The translations under genes were made by a program, and so were the position numbers. The notes beneath the pieces are model-generated. The model did not search any database, was not told the origin of the DNA, and saw only the letters and a list, made by a program, of their open reading frames with translations. From Pogonophryne albipinna (lineage: Eukaryota > Chordata > Actinopteri > Perciformes > Artedidraconidae), in the NCBI GenBank assembly GCA_028583405.1, contig CM053253.1:10470441-10534440 (forward strand): DNA of 64,000 nucleotides. Reading direction: 5' to 3'. Below are positions 10,015 through 21,413 of the stretch, one piece after another. Numbering within the stretch: the first letter of the stretch is position 1; the number at the start of each line of letters is the position of its first letter.

Positions 10015-11163
10015 AGGGGGGGTAGGTAAGTTTGAGAAACCGGCTCGAGATACACTTTTTGTTATATTCCATGGAATACTCTTAACATCCCGATAGCAAT
10101 GCATATCTTAAGTGCTTTGACAAAAAATCCATAAAAAAATGTCATCTGTGGAAGCCGTAATACTGTAAAAAGTACGACCAATCCGTTTAGCCGGCCCAAC
10201 GGATTGGATTGGCGCCCTGTCTGTCAGCCTTCCATCTCGTGCACGCACAAATGTATCTCGTGCCCTCATTGGGCGTGCCGTCATTGGGCGTGCATTGCAG
10301 CAGTACTTCAATGACTCGCCAGCAACAGGCGGCCACTTTCACCATGGCAAAGTTAGGTTCAACATCGTCTACTGGTGGCAAAAGAAATAATGTAACGGAG
10401 CAAATTAGGAACAAAAACAAAGTGGAAACTAGGAGAATTCAAACCAGAGTCAATATCGGAGTTGCTTTTCAACGATGGCGACTACTGATGGAACTCACCT
10501 ATGGGGGTTATTCCCTATCTTTATTCAAGAGCGTGGTATTTAAATTTGAGAGCATACTTTATGTATTTATTTCCCTCAAACCCTGTCCTCGCACTCAAAT
10601 AGTGCCTGCTTGCACTTAGATTTGCTCTGCTTCTGCTCAAACTGTACGCTTGCACTCAGATATATTGCTGCTTACGGATTTTTTCTGCTCTCAGATTTAT
10701 TCTCTGCGCGCTCGAAACTTTTGTGCAACAATCCTGTCAAAATCCCTCAACCAATAGGAGGCCAGGTGTCCTTGCGGGTGCGTTCGTTTGACTTATTACA
10801 GCGTCCCGTAAGGGCGGTTACTCTTTGGTTTGTCTTTGGTGCGATGACAGGGTTTGAGTGAAGGAAATCAATAAAGTATGCTCTCAAATGTAAATACCAC
10901 GCTCTTGAATAAAGATAGGGAATAACCCCCATACACACCGAGTTGAAATCTGACGCCGTGGTCGCTCTTTTTCTCTTGGACAGGTTTTGTATGGTTTACA
11001 ATTCCCCTGAACTATATAGCCAACCTAAGTCATGTGCGCGTTCATGTGTGTTGGAGGAGGTGCTCTGTAAGGAAGTCTGAAGGAAGGGGCGGATTCTTTT
11101 CGGCTGTGTACTTTCAAATGTTAGTGCACTCGAGCCGGTTTCTCAAACTTACCTACCCCCCCT
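10015..11163. mobile_element. TTAA-site transposon (piggyBac/Kolobok-like MITE), 1.15 kb
   Basis: Perfect inverted repeats of about 35 bp run from 10015 inward and from 11163 inward, starting AGGGGGGGTAGGTAAGTTTG. TTAA flanks both sides (10011-10014 and 11164-11167), which is the target duplication of piggyBac and Kolobok transposases. No transposase is recognisable. A second inverted-repeat element is nested inside at 10501-10930. Confidence 0.9.
10501..10930. mobile_element. Nested MITE with about 90-bp inverted repeats
   Basis: About 10501-10588 and 10847-10930 are inverted copies of each other, starting TGGGGGTTATTCCCTATCTT. A TA lies directly outside each end, consistent with a TA target duplication. 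The centre (10590-10845) holds diverged tandem-like phrases such as TTGCACTCAGAT. The unit is wholly contained in the 10015-11163 element. Open frames across it are accidental. Confidence 0.72.
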
Positions 11164-11181
11164 TTAAGGCTTTTTATAACA

Positions 11182-11711
11182 CAGGGTATATGCAGGAATC
11201 CTGAAGTCAAATGTAATACATTTTAAGACCTTTTTTAAGACCCTTTCCACACATTTTAAGACCTCATTGCCACTATGAGTTTTAACCGGTTACATTGGCG
11301 ACACACTTGACCTCACATTTACTATATACAGTATTGATTGTCCTTCCTCCTTATCTTCCAACCATTTGGACGCAGACTTGCATTTCCCCATAACGATGTT
11401 GTTTAACAACCGGCGTAAACGGACCTTCGCGCGCTATCAAGCAGTGAGCGTGCGATGTCCTGTTCAGAAGACGTCAAATCCAACGGGATGCCATAAATAA
11501 ACTACACAGAATCACACTACACACCTACGCAATGATTACATTCAGGCAGACTGTAGAATACAACCTCTTTGGACAATTGATATACTTATTGAAAACAAGC
11601 TACAAAATGTAATACCTTGGAAAATGCCGTTTAGTACTTTTTAATAGCCTTAATTTTTGCTAAATTGATTTATCAACTTTTAATACTTTTTAAGACCCCG
11701 TGGACATCCTG
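11182..11711. repeat. hAT-like interspersed repeat (TTTTAAGACC family)
   Basis: CAGGGTATATGCAGGAATCC at the left and GACCCCGTGGACATCCTG at the right are inverted with mismatches, and TTTTAAGACC phrases recur near both ends. This pattern is common in teleost genomes. The 8-bp flanks match at only about 5 of 8 positions, so the borders are uncertain. Confidence 0.5.
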
Positions 11712-11847
11712 TATCAACATTTAATTGAATATCATTAACTCAGAAATGTAAGGAACTTATTTTACGAATAAACAAAGTTATGAGTGGAGCAGCCGTAGGC
11801 TAAACAGCTCTCTTAAACCCTCAAAAAAGAAATGTCTTGATTAAAAT

Positions 11848-12646
11848 TAGAGATGTCCCGATCCGATCACGTGATCGGGGATCGGAGCCGATCACGTGAA
11901 TTTGAAAAAATCGGAGATCGGGATTTCTTTTTTTTTTTTTTTAGAAAATATTTTTATTATTTTATTTCATGTTACAAAACAAAAATGACCATGTTCACGT
12001 CTTAAAGTCATCCTGAGGCCTTAGTTTAGGTTAAAAATGACACAACATCATGTATGTGTTGCTTCTGTTGGGCTTGTTTTCAGACCTGGTTGCTTATTTC
12101 TCTCAAATCTGGCAACAGAGTGCGCGCAGTGTCTAATAGTAGCAGTAAGCTAACGAGAGGCTACGTTCAGCTGGTGACTCAGGAGTCGGGACAGAGAAAA
12201 TGTCAGGAGTTTGGAAGTATTATAAAATTGAAAGCGAAGGCAGTGTAACAGCCAGATGCAATGTTTGCAAGGCGGAGGTTCCGCGTGGTGGAAAGAACAG
12301 AGCTACGTTCAACACGACCAATCTAACACGCCACCTGAGAAACAAACACAAACAACAACACGACGAGTACACAGCGACCACTCGGGTAACGGCACTGAAA
12401 CAACCGACACTTTCAGAGACTTTTAAAAGGAAAGAGAAACTGCCCCAGAACAGTGAAAAGGCCAAAAAAATAACAGCCAAGATAGCTGAATGCATCGCGT
12501 TGGATGACCAGTCGTTATCGGTTACCTTTTTCTCTCTTAATGCATTGCATAAAGATCGGATCGGGAAAAATCGGTATCGGCAGATTGTCAAAATCAAATG
12601 ATCGGAATCGGATCGGGAGCAAAAAAAGGTGATCGGGACATCCCTA
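11848..12646 (+). mobile_element. Internally deleted hAT element with a BED-finger exon, 799 bp
   Basis: Ends TAGAGATGTCCCGATC and, inverted, TAGGGATGTCCCGATC. A perfect 8-bp target duplication ATTAAAAT flanks it (11840-11847 and 12647-12654). The N-terminal BED finger of a hAT transposase is retained, while the catalytic core and dimerisation region are absent, so it is a deletion derivative of a ZBED-type hAT. Confidence 0.92.
12200..12601 (+). pseudogene. Truncated hAT transposase, BED zinc finger only
   Basis: A 133-codon frame from ATG 12200. It has the BED layout: an aromatic start (GVWKYYKI), CNVC at about residues 22-25, and the H-x4-H type pair in LTRHLRNKHKQQH. A stretch of polar residues then leads to KKITAKIAECIALDDQSLSV, the linker that precedes the catalytic core in ZBED-type hAT transposases. 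The reading then runs into the right terminal repeat of the element. Full transposases of this family are several hundred residues longer, so only the DNA-binding end is left. It could still give a peptide, but no activity can be inferred. Confidence 0.8.
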
Positions 12647-12654
12647 ATTAAAAT

Positions 12655-15600
12655 AGATTGTATACACGAATGCTACTGAAGCATCGCCCCAAATTAAGAA
12701 AGTCAAAAACATTTCCGTTAGGGACAAACTCTGCTCTTGCTCAAGGGCTCAGACATGTTTAGTAGTTCTGGTGCTACCAGTCGTAAAAAAGACTATAATG
12801 TATAAAAGGATTCAGTTTAAAAAACGTATCAGCTTGCCAATATATGCAATATGCTTTTAAAAGTACCAAGAGGCTTCTTAGATTACATAGAGGATCATGA
12901 AAGTGAATATGATTACGCTGGCTCCTGCCATTCAATCCCAGTCGTGGCTGGCAGAACAGAGGTATTCACTCATAAGAACATCTACTGTATAAGGAACAAT
13001 ATAACAGTTTATTGAAGCACGCCTCAAATGCAGAACTCATTTTCCTTTATCTAGTAAATAAAGTTAAACTCCATTACGAAATGGTTCTGCACAGAGAAAT
13101 CCTGAGCCAGCAATACAGAGAAAAAAGGTAGAAATCTTTGCGTCTGTACCTGAATAGCTTTGCAGCTCAGTGGGCACATGTGGGAGAAGGGAGAGAGACA
13201 GAAGATAAGAGTAAAAGAGGGTGACCAGAGGAAGAGAAAGCTGGATAGAAATCGAAGACAAGCTGGGTTCAATTTAACGGCTTCCCACAGGAGTCAGAGT
13301 GACCTGTATCTGCTACAATAGAGGTCATGCAATTTTGAGTGGATCCCCCCCGTCTTCAGAGGATACTGAAGACCCCTGCCTTGATGTGCACATCCAGAGG
13401 AAAAAGCAAAGGGTCCCTGTAGCTTGCAGAACCCCCCGAATGACCTGACTGGTTGGGTTCCTATTACAACTACCTGACTACACCGTAGCCTCGCAATTGA
13501 CACTTCACAGTATGCTACAACACTAGGAATCAGTAAAGCTATCAAGTTCACAGGAAGTTACCATGAAGTCAGCCATCCAAAGAAACTCCACAAATTCCTG
13601 TTTTCTACTTCCACCAGCCAAATGGCGAAGAAAAAGCACCGTGAAATATATCAAGTAAACTGTAACGTAGTGAAACCGTAAGATGAAAGTATGATAAATC
13701 ACAACGCATAGACATAAATTAGCCTGGGTGCTCCTATTAAAAACACTTTGAAAAGAAATAGAGACAAGTTGTCACAGCAACACTGTGGCTGAATAACTGT
13801 GAGCAGCCAGAATAAATGGTGCAGGCATTTTGCCATCTAAACCTCAACTGAGTAGTTCAATGAAGAGCTGATATAAATAAAATCTGAAGAAGGATCCCCA
13901 CAGGATCCCCAGCTCCTTCTCTATTCATTCACAGGTTCTCAGAACCTGTTCCTGAAGACACAGTGTGCATCTAACCCAAAATATACAAAGGAAAACCCCA
14001 AAACAACAAACAAACAAACAGATAGATGGACAAATGTGACCTTTAATTCCCACTGATTGCCCCCTGAGATGCTAATGAACATTTCTGTAAACATTTGCAA
14101 TTGGTGGAAGTCGTTTTAATTACTCTCCACAGAGAAAGCAATGCAAGGCAAGGAACTCGAATGAAGATAAACATTTAAACAAGCATGACCTTGTGTTCGA
14201 TTACATGAATTCTCCAAGCACTAACATCCATACAAAAAACAACACTGACGGTTCAGGTTTGAAAATGACAGAAATGTATTCGAATTGGCAATTTGACCAA
14301 GGTATCCAGGTATTTCTAACACAAGACCTTCTAATCCATAGGAGGAAAGCTTTTATCCAGACATTGTTTCAATGAGGTCAGACTAAAGGGATCCTCCAGC
14401 TTTTGCAGCATGAGTTTCAAGCCAAAGTCTTAGTCCTGCAGTACAATCCACAACATATAATTGGCTTTGTCTGTAAAGCATTAGCTGGTGTTGAGTGCAG
14501 TGCTATGAGTCAGCCATACTACAACTTGAGGTCTGTGCATCTCATAACACACACATCAACTGGAGGCGGTTGCAAAGGGTTTCCTGCAGTGATATATAGT
14601 TGAGGTGCCCCACGTTGCCTGAAATAGTGTGCCTAATGATGCAAGAAATGATTACTTTATTTTAAGATTCTTTTTTTGGACTTTTTATGGCTTCATTTTA
14701 TATTCATAGGTAAAGTTATATCGCTCCAGGTATCCACCAACAGTCCATGCGAAAGGCCAGCCTCTAAAATAATCTGATTGGACAATGGAGAGAAAAAAAA
14801 CACGGCAATGACTTTTTTCTGCTTTGCAAAAATGAACTTGCAAAAAGTTGGATCAAGACAAAGGACTGATTTAAAAAAAATGCAGAGTGGCGTGATAAGT
14901 TGCAACGATGCAGTTGACAGAACATTTGAGAAGAACAATTGCGAAGTTCAACAGAAGTAAGAGTATACTGCTAGACGGACAAAAAGCCGAAACCTGAAAG
15001 ACACCATATGAACTGGTATTGAAGACAGTCTTATTCATTGGGTAGGAAAACTCAATTTAATCCTTTTTTTATTTTAAAATAAAATATCTCTGTAAAAAAT
15101 AGTCTTTAGAATGTTTTGTGAAAAGATGAATGAATACACCCCACCACACATAATTGTATTCAAGAGTGTGCACAGAATCTGAGCAGCAGGATGCAAGATA
15201 ACACATGGAGCAGGTTACCACAAATTATGTTTTAGTCAGAGATAAGGAGTGAATGATTGCACCACACTGCATCCAATTGCGCCTGTCATTATAGCACCTA
15301 TCTGGCGGTGTTACTGACACTCTCTCAGGTTTATCCGATCTCGCCTTTAATTTCATTAGTTGTGGTTTTTGATCGCTGCTTCCGTGGCTGTTACATTCAC
15401 TGCCCGGTGATTCTGCTAAGTGTTTCCTCTGGTGCTGTTGCTCTGTCCTGAGCGGAGGCATATTGCCTGAAGGCGCCGTGCTGTGCTGCTGCCGGCGGTG
15501 GCCTGAGGCAGAGAGGATTATTCCTGACGACAGGGGCATGAAATGTGTAGCAGGCCGGTGGAGGCCTTAGCTGATGCTCTCTTGTCTGTTTTGGTTCAGC

Positions 15601-17358
15601 ACAAGTTCAGAAGCAGTCCTCTCTAAGCTGAGGAGGAGCTCGCAGTACTCGGAGCGTTGTGCCGTTCATTAAAGGCTAAGGGTGTCACACCGGCTTAGGC
15701 CCAGTGTCCTCCATCACCCAAGGCTTCATGCTGTACTCCTCTGCCTCGGCTTTTTAAGACTGAGTGACTAGGAATATAGCCACTTCTCCGGAATGTTCTG
15801 TTTGTCGATGCTTCATAATGTCACACATTTGACCTACTTATTAAAAGTCGGCAAGGTTTATGTCTGAGGCGTCTAATCCAGCATGTTGCTGCAGAGAAAA
15901 TATTTCTCGCTCTTCAGGAATGCAGAAGCAAGTCAGACATGTTGTCATTCAGACTCGATGCCCATAAGAGCAGCGACAGAAGTACATAGTTAAGGGGAAA
16001 ACTCAAACAGCAGACGAGGCTAAATAAAATCTGCTACTTTCTTTGACTGCTAGTTTCCCAATGGATGATACTCTTGCTGCGAATCCTATAATAAAACACA
16101 GGCTGAATTAGAGCTCTAAAGTGAACCAACGAGCAAGAAGTCCATCTTTGCAAAATTGCAATTCTCCAGCACATCTAAAGTCTTGCAACCTTCATGCCAG
16201 CGTAACCAAACATCAGGGCCGCTCTGTCTGATCTTGAAAGGGATATAAGCCTAAAGCCGTCTCTGTGTGAGATGTCCTTCTTTAAAGAGATTCTAATCTC
16301 AACCGAAATGTCTCGCAAAATAGAGGTCATCGTGCCAGAGCACCGAGCAGACAATGGCACTTGGCCACAGGAGGAGGAATTCTGAGAGGATTTGTTGTGT
16401 TTCCCGAGAGACATGGGAACATCAATGGCTGAAAGAGCAGTGACGCAAACAAGGTAAATATAGACCACATGGAAGGATTTGTATTTTGCAATTTGCCATC
16501 TATAAAGTGGGCTCATTTTAGAAATCAAAGAAATGTCAGATCATTTACGCATTTTGTATTATTTCAATAACGGCCTCCTTTAGTCTTTGTTTTCATAATA
16601 TCTTGTTTTTCCTCGGTAAATTCTCAAGCACTGCCAGGTACTTCTCTCCAATTGATAATTTGAAGGCTGATATCCATACCTTGCACGCTGCTCATGATTC
16701 AATGACGTGCCCCATTCAACCCCTCTAAACTCCCATCCCCTCCCTTGCATTTTGATTCAATTGGTTTATCTAATTTTCCACTAAATGCTTAAAATGTATT
16801 CCTGCACACCTTCCTCTCATAAAACGACACAGGGGAATCATGAGAATAAGAAAGGAAATGAATAGCTCTGCATTAGCTGCACTTCACCTCACCAGCAACA
16901 CCAACACCCCCCCACTCACTCTCCTCCCAGATTAAAGTTTCGAGCAGCAAGCTGTATCCACAATCTTTTTAACTGAATGTAAAATGAAGTGCGTAGCTAT
17001 TCTTGAATGAAACTAAATCATCCCACATTCGAGGGAACTAGGTGGAAATAATGTAAAATGCAAAAGGAAGTGGGCTGAATGGGAAAGGAACAACAGACCC
17101 TTTATGGTTATTCCTTCAAGCTCTCCATTTGTTTTGCCGTGTCAGGAATACAAATAATAGCTTCCGTGGGAACCAGTGGATACATGAGCGAGCACAGAAT
17201 AAAGCCTAAAAAAGGCAAGTAAAGGCTTTTATTTCAAGCTCTCCAAAAGTTAGAGTTGTAAAGAAGTCAACCAAGTAAAATAAATCCATTTGTTTTGTTG
17301 TTTTGTTTTCCAAGCTGCAGTCTCTAGTCAAAGTATTTACTTTATGATAGATCTCTTT
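12655..17358. other. camta1 intronic DNA, no gene or repeat recognised
   Basis: About 4.7 kb of AT-rich sequence without supportable exons. I looked for the next CG-1-encoding camta1 exon on the minus strand and did not see it. Short frames such as 15225-15539 and 16175-16528 on the minus strand show no family motif. Confidence 0.45.
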
Positions 17359-17362
17359 TTAA

Positions 17363-18588
17363 ATGGGCCCTAGTATGCTCATTGTCAGGTTCATATTTGT
17401 ATTCTGTGCCTCGACTGTGTGGGAGAGAAGCGTCCTTTGGAGGGAACTTTGGGATTTCAGCCTTTGCAGACCATGTACATCAGGGGTGGGGAACCTTTTT
17501 CCTCTCAAGGGCCATTTCAATTTGTTCAACATCCTCCGAGGGCCGTACAAATTATTGACCTCTGCTTAAAAATACTAAAATCACAGCCCATTCATTTGGC
17601 CTTTCTTTCATGCTGTGCAAAGAAAAAGAACCTCTTACTCCAGATATCTGACGTGCACGGTTGTGGAATGACCACCAAAACAGAAAGATATGGACACAAG
17701 ATGTGTGCAAATGTATTTAGTTTCCTATCCATGTGGACATGATTTAAGTGGGGGGGGACCTCACATTCTCTAGGGGGGTCCGGGGGGCATGCTCCCCCGG
17801 GAAGATTTTGTTTTAAATGTTGAAGTTAAAAGGATCAATCTGGTGCACTTTGAGAGCAACATTAGGAGATCTATGGAAACATCTCTCAACACCCATATGA
17901 GGCAGAACTGTAAGCAGATTTTATTTTTCTTTATGATATTTTACAAATCACTCCCCTTTCAAACTGTATTCTTGTTTATCATATAGTATTTTATACCCGT
18001 TTACTTTATTCTCTTATTTTTTTATAACTATAATGATCATATAAAGATGTGCCTTTACCTCACTGGTTGTAGAAAAAGCTTCTTACATTCGTTAGCATAG
18101 CTAGCTAACCAGATACTAATAACAACAAAGTTATTGACTGTATGATCAGTATGACAGATGAACAGATCGCCACTGGGCTTACAACTAAAGACACAGCCAC
18201 GCAAAAACTGCGGCATGTGTACGGCTCCTTATGGGTACTGCAATTTCTGAAGTGCCGGAGCAGCGTTCTGGTGCTCTCCGTCAGAACTGCACCCCTGTCT
18301 GACGAGACGACATATACCACGTGATGACACGTTAGGCTTGTGTTGTGTTCAAGGACCCTGGCCAGGAAAAACAGGCACTCGCTTGTTTAATTATTTTGCG
18401 GTCTAGGTTTCTTTAATTTTTTTCTTTTTTCCGTGTGTTTATAAATTACCTCGAGGGCCGTACCAAATGGTCTCGCAGTCCGTATACGGCCCTGAGTCCG
18501 GAGGTTCCCCACCCCTGATTTACATGCACAAAAACCTATATAACACACTAAAGGAAAGGGGAAACCCCAAAAAGCATAATAGGACCTC
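17363..18588. mobile_element. TTAA (piggyBac-like) MITE split by a hAT insertion
   Basis: The left arm starts ATGGGCCCTAGTATGCT and the right arm, inverted, AGAGGTCCTATTATGCT, with TTAA outside each end (17359-17362 and 18589-18592). The right arm includes the teleost phrase AACACACTAAAGGAAAGGG. Without the nested hAT and its duplication, the original MITE was only about 180 bp. Confidence 0.78.
17481..18517. mobile_element. Non-autonomous hAT element, 1.04 kb, inside the TTAA MITE
   Basis: Inverted ends CAGGGGTGGGGAACCTTTTT and, inverted, CAGGGGTGGGGAACCTCCGG. The flanks ATGTACAT (17473-17480) and ATTTACAT (18518-18525) match at 7 of 8 bases. GAGGGCCGTAC recurs near both ends as part of the subterminal repeats. 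The frame at 17789-17986 has no recognisable transposase motif. Confidence 0.88.
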
Positions 18589-18592
18589 TTAA

Positions 18593-20700
18593 ATCAAACA
18601 GGGGAAAAAATTACTGACCAATAACCAGAAGATGTTTGTTATGAAACAAGAGAAAATGAAGCCACAATCTGTGTGGTGAAATATATCAAATACAAATTAG
18701 CAGCTCTAACCTACCAGAATACTGAGATACCTGAAACGTAAAAAGTGGGAAATTAGAGCATTAAGCATGCTGAGCTAGTGCCAGAAATATGCACAGAATT
18801 GATGAGGTGTCACTTTCACTAAGAGTCACACAATTGCGCCGACAAGGAGCCTCTCTGATCCCTCCCTTCCTGCACGTATGCTACCAATGAGGCACATACA
18901 TTCTCATTTGCATGGTCTGCACAAAAAAGAAACGTCCTTCAATTTCAGAAAGGTTGTCTTGCTCTCTTCAACCCTGGAAACACTATTGTCATGCATACCA
19001 AAACACCACTGGAGCTGACTTTTTTGTTCCAATGTGCCAACAGCCCACCAAACATCCACAGCAGAATCTGAAGCCCAGTAACACAACAACATGGTGCTAT
19101 CCCTGAAAATAAGCCTGCTTTGATTAAATGTGGTATATGACAAGAAATGCTAACAACACTAGCATTCATCCCCAGCAATTTCCCAGACTTGCATTTTGAG
19201 ATCAATTTCAAAGCCATGTTAATTAATTTAGACTGCTGGCAGCACAATGCAGGTCAGACAGGGCAAACAAGTTACAACATCAGCCAATTAGAAACACACA
19301 AGCGTTAGACATTTGTTTCATAACTAGGGCAGGGCTTGTGAGCAAAGATATGACAGATGGTGACTTGGATAAAAACTGCAAATGATCAGAAACTGACTAT
19401 TTATTGCTGTAGTAATCACCGTCGTATGTGTCTATTTCCTCAGATCCACGTCTTTATCCCAGATGAATAATGAATTCCTTCATCTATTTTCTCAAATATA
19501 TTGACTACACAAAGTCGGGGGAAAAAAATATGTAACTGTATGTCATTGACAGATTGTCTTTTTGAATCTCCTGTTCCTTAGAAACGAGCCAGTCTGGTGC
19601 TTTATCATCTGGTTGTTTTTCAGTCAATTATCTTTCATCACTACAGATGACTATATTTTTACGGTCACAATGTGTTAATCAAAAGCATGGATGGTTGAGT
19701 TTTTCCTATTTATTTTAAGATTTGTCATGGTATGTGTTTAGGGCTAATTGCTACTAGTTATTCTTCAAAGAGAACAAGCAGTTTTTCATCCATCAAATGT
19801 GGAAACAAAGGAGATAAACTCATCAACCTGTCCCCCGAGAAAAAGAGCAGGTTGGTAAATGAGTTTGGAGCAAAATGCAGGAAGTGTCCCTGTAAGGCCA
19901 ATACAGTATACCATGCTAAAGACTTTAATATATGTCGTTCCATGCATTAATCTAATGGAAGAGCAGATAGTAACTATGTGTGCATGAATCATGAAGATTG
20001 TTTTGGGCTGTATTCCAATTTTGTGCATTTAGAAAATGACTACACAAAATACAAGAGGAAATGATGTGTGTCTGCACACACATGTAGTAACTCAAGATTA
20101 AGGCAGCAGCAATTCATTTGGCAGTTCAATTTTCTAGAAGACTCCACATTCCTGTAAGAAAACATATTTTTAAACAAATACAGCAAACAAGACAAAAAGG
20201 GTTTTAAATAAATGGTCCTGAGAAAGAGTTCAAAACGTCCTTTAGGAAAATAAAACCATAGCAAAGGGCATCTGTGGCATCTCACAAGATCATAGTGTTT
20301 TCAGATTTGATTTTCCACAGAGAAAATGTAAAGTGGTGTGTTATCTTCCCTAATACGATGCAAATATGAAGTGCGAGACACCTTGAGCTTTCACAGCACC
20401 AATGTTAAACACTGTTTACGTTAACATGGAGAGCCCCTCATGATGCCTGCTAAATACAGCAGCAGCAAACGTTGGTGAATAGGACTCAACATGCAATTGA
20501 CTTTAACCTTCGATTTCTGCAAAACATTCCTTCCAGAATAATGAGCATGAGAAAATCCATGGTAAACATAAACTGCAAGAAGAGATTTTACAAATGTCCC
20601 AGTACAAACATGAAGATAGACGGAGATGGGGTTATCCTTATATTTAGTTTTCGACTAAAGAATGTATTGCAATTAAAAAGGGACAAAGCCCATGAATTAA
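18593..20700. other. camta1 intronic DNA, nothing recognised
   Basis: No exon with splice signals, inverted-repeat element or RNA gene was seen. Overlapping open frames near 18904-19247 and 19732-20028 on both strands have low-complexity or ordinary composition and no motif. Confidence 0.4.
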
Positions 20701-20779
20701 CTATCCATCCATCTATCTATATATATGTCTATCTATCTATATATCCATCTATCTATATAGCCATCTATCTATCCATCTA

Positions 20780-20812
<33 letters not shown>

Positions 20813-20866
20813 ATATATCCATCTATCTATATATCCATCTATCTATATATCTATCTATCTATCTAT
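20701..20866. repeat. ATCT/ATCC/AT compound microsatellite
   Basis: About 165 bp of TATC, CATC and TA repeats, including an AT run near 20785-20808. The open frame that crosses it encodes only an Ile/Tyr/Ser-rich repeat. Confidence 0.95.
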
Positions 20867-21309
20867 CAACTACTACTATGTTTCACTTGTTTGTGAAGAA
20901 AATACGAGGCAGTAAACTGTATATTTTTTAAACACTTCAATTAAATATTTGCAAAGATATTGTGCAGATTTCTTTCTGAAATTGCCTTTTAAATATAACC
21001 AATCCAACAAATAAAATAAGATAAGAATTATAGTTATGAACATTTTTTTTTAAATCTTGTACAGACCCACTGATGTTGAACTGTCAGTTTGCTGTAATCT
21101 GAAGATGGAGTACCAGAAAATGAACCCAATTTGAAAGTGTTTTTTCCCATAATGATATTTGGTAAATCGGGACACCTATTACAAAGATGTTAGGATGTTT
21201 TGAAGAGAGTCTTGTACTTTTGAAAAAGGCCTGAAAGAACAACGTGTATCATGCAGACGTGTGTGCAGAGGGATGGATGGAGCAGACGGGCTGTGATGAG
21301 GAGCCTCAC

Positions 21310-21413
21310 CTCATTAGTGTTCCACCGGTGTCTCTCCTTTGGCAGCGAGGTGCATTTTGGTAGACATTCAAGCAGCTTCTTGGGCAGGTATATTTTCAAA
21401 TGTCCATGTTCAT
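21310..21413 (-). CDS. camta1: camta1 exon encoding the start of the CG-1 DNA-binding domain
   Basis: Calmodulin-binding transcription activator 1 is a nuclear transcription factor whose CG-1 domain binds DNA. Read on the minus strand, an acceptor (TTGTTCTAG) precedes a 104-nt exon and a GTGAGG donor follows. It encodes HGHLKIYLPKKLLECL and then CTSLPKERHRWNTNE, which matches the first CG-1 segment of vertebrate CAMTA1 nearly residue for residue. The first two bases of the exon complete the Asp codon begun by the last base of the exon at 37774-37798, giving ...KPE-D-EHG..., so the phases agree. The next CG-1 exon lies beyond the left edge or was missed in the 21 kb to the left. The intron to the left contains the LTR retrotransposon. 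Confidence 0.93.

Noticed and set aside
10209..10861. Two open frames of 136 and 83 codons
   Set aside because: They run through the nested MITE and its inverted arms and have no protein family features.
20472..20915. 147-codon frame
   Set aside because: It crosses the ATCT microsatellite; most residues are repeat-encoded.
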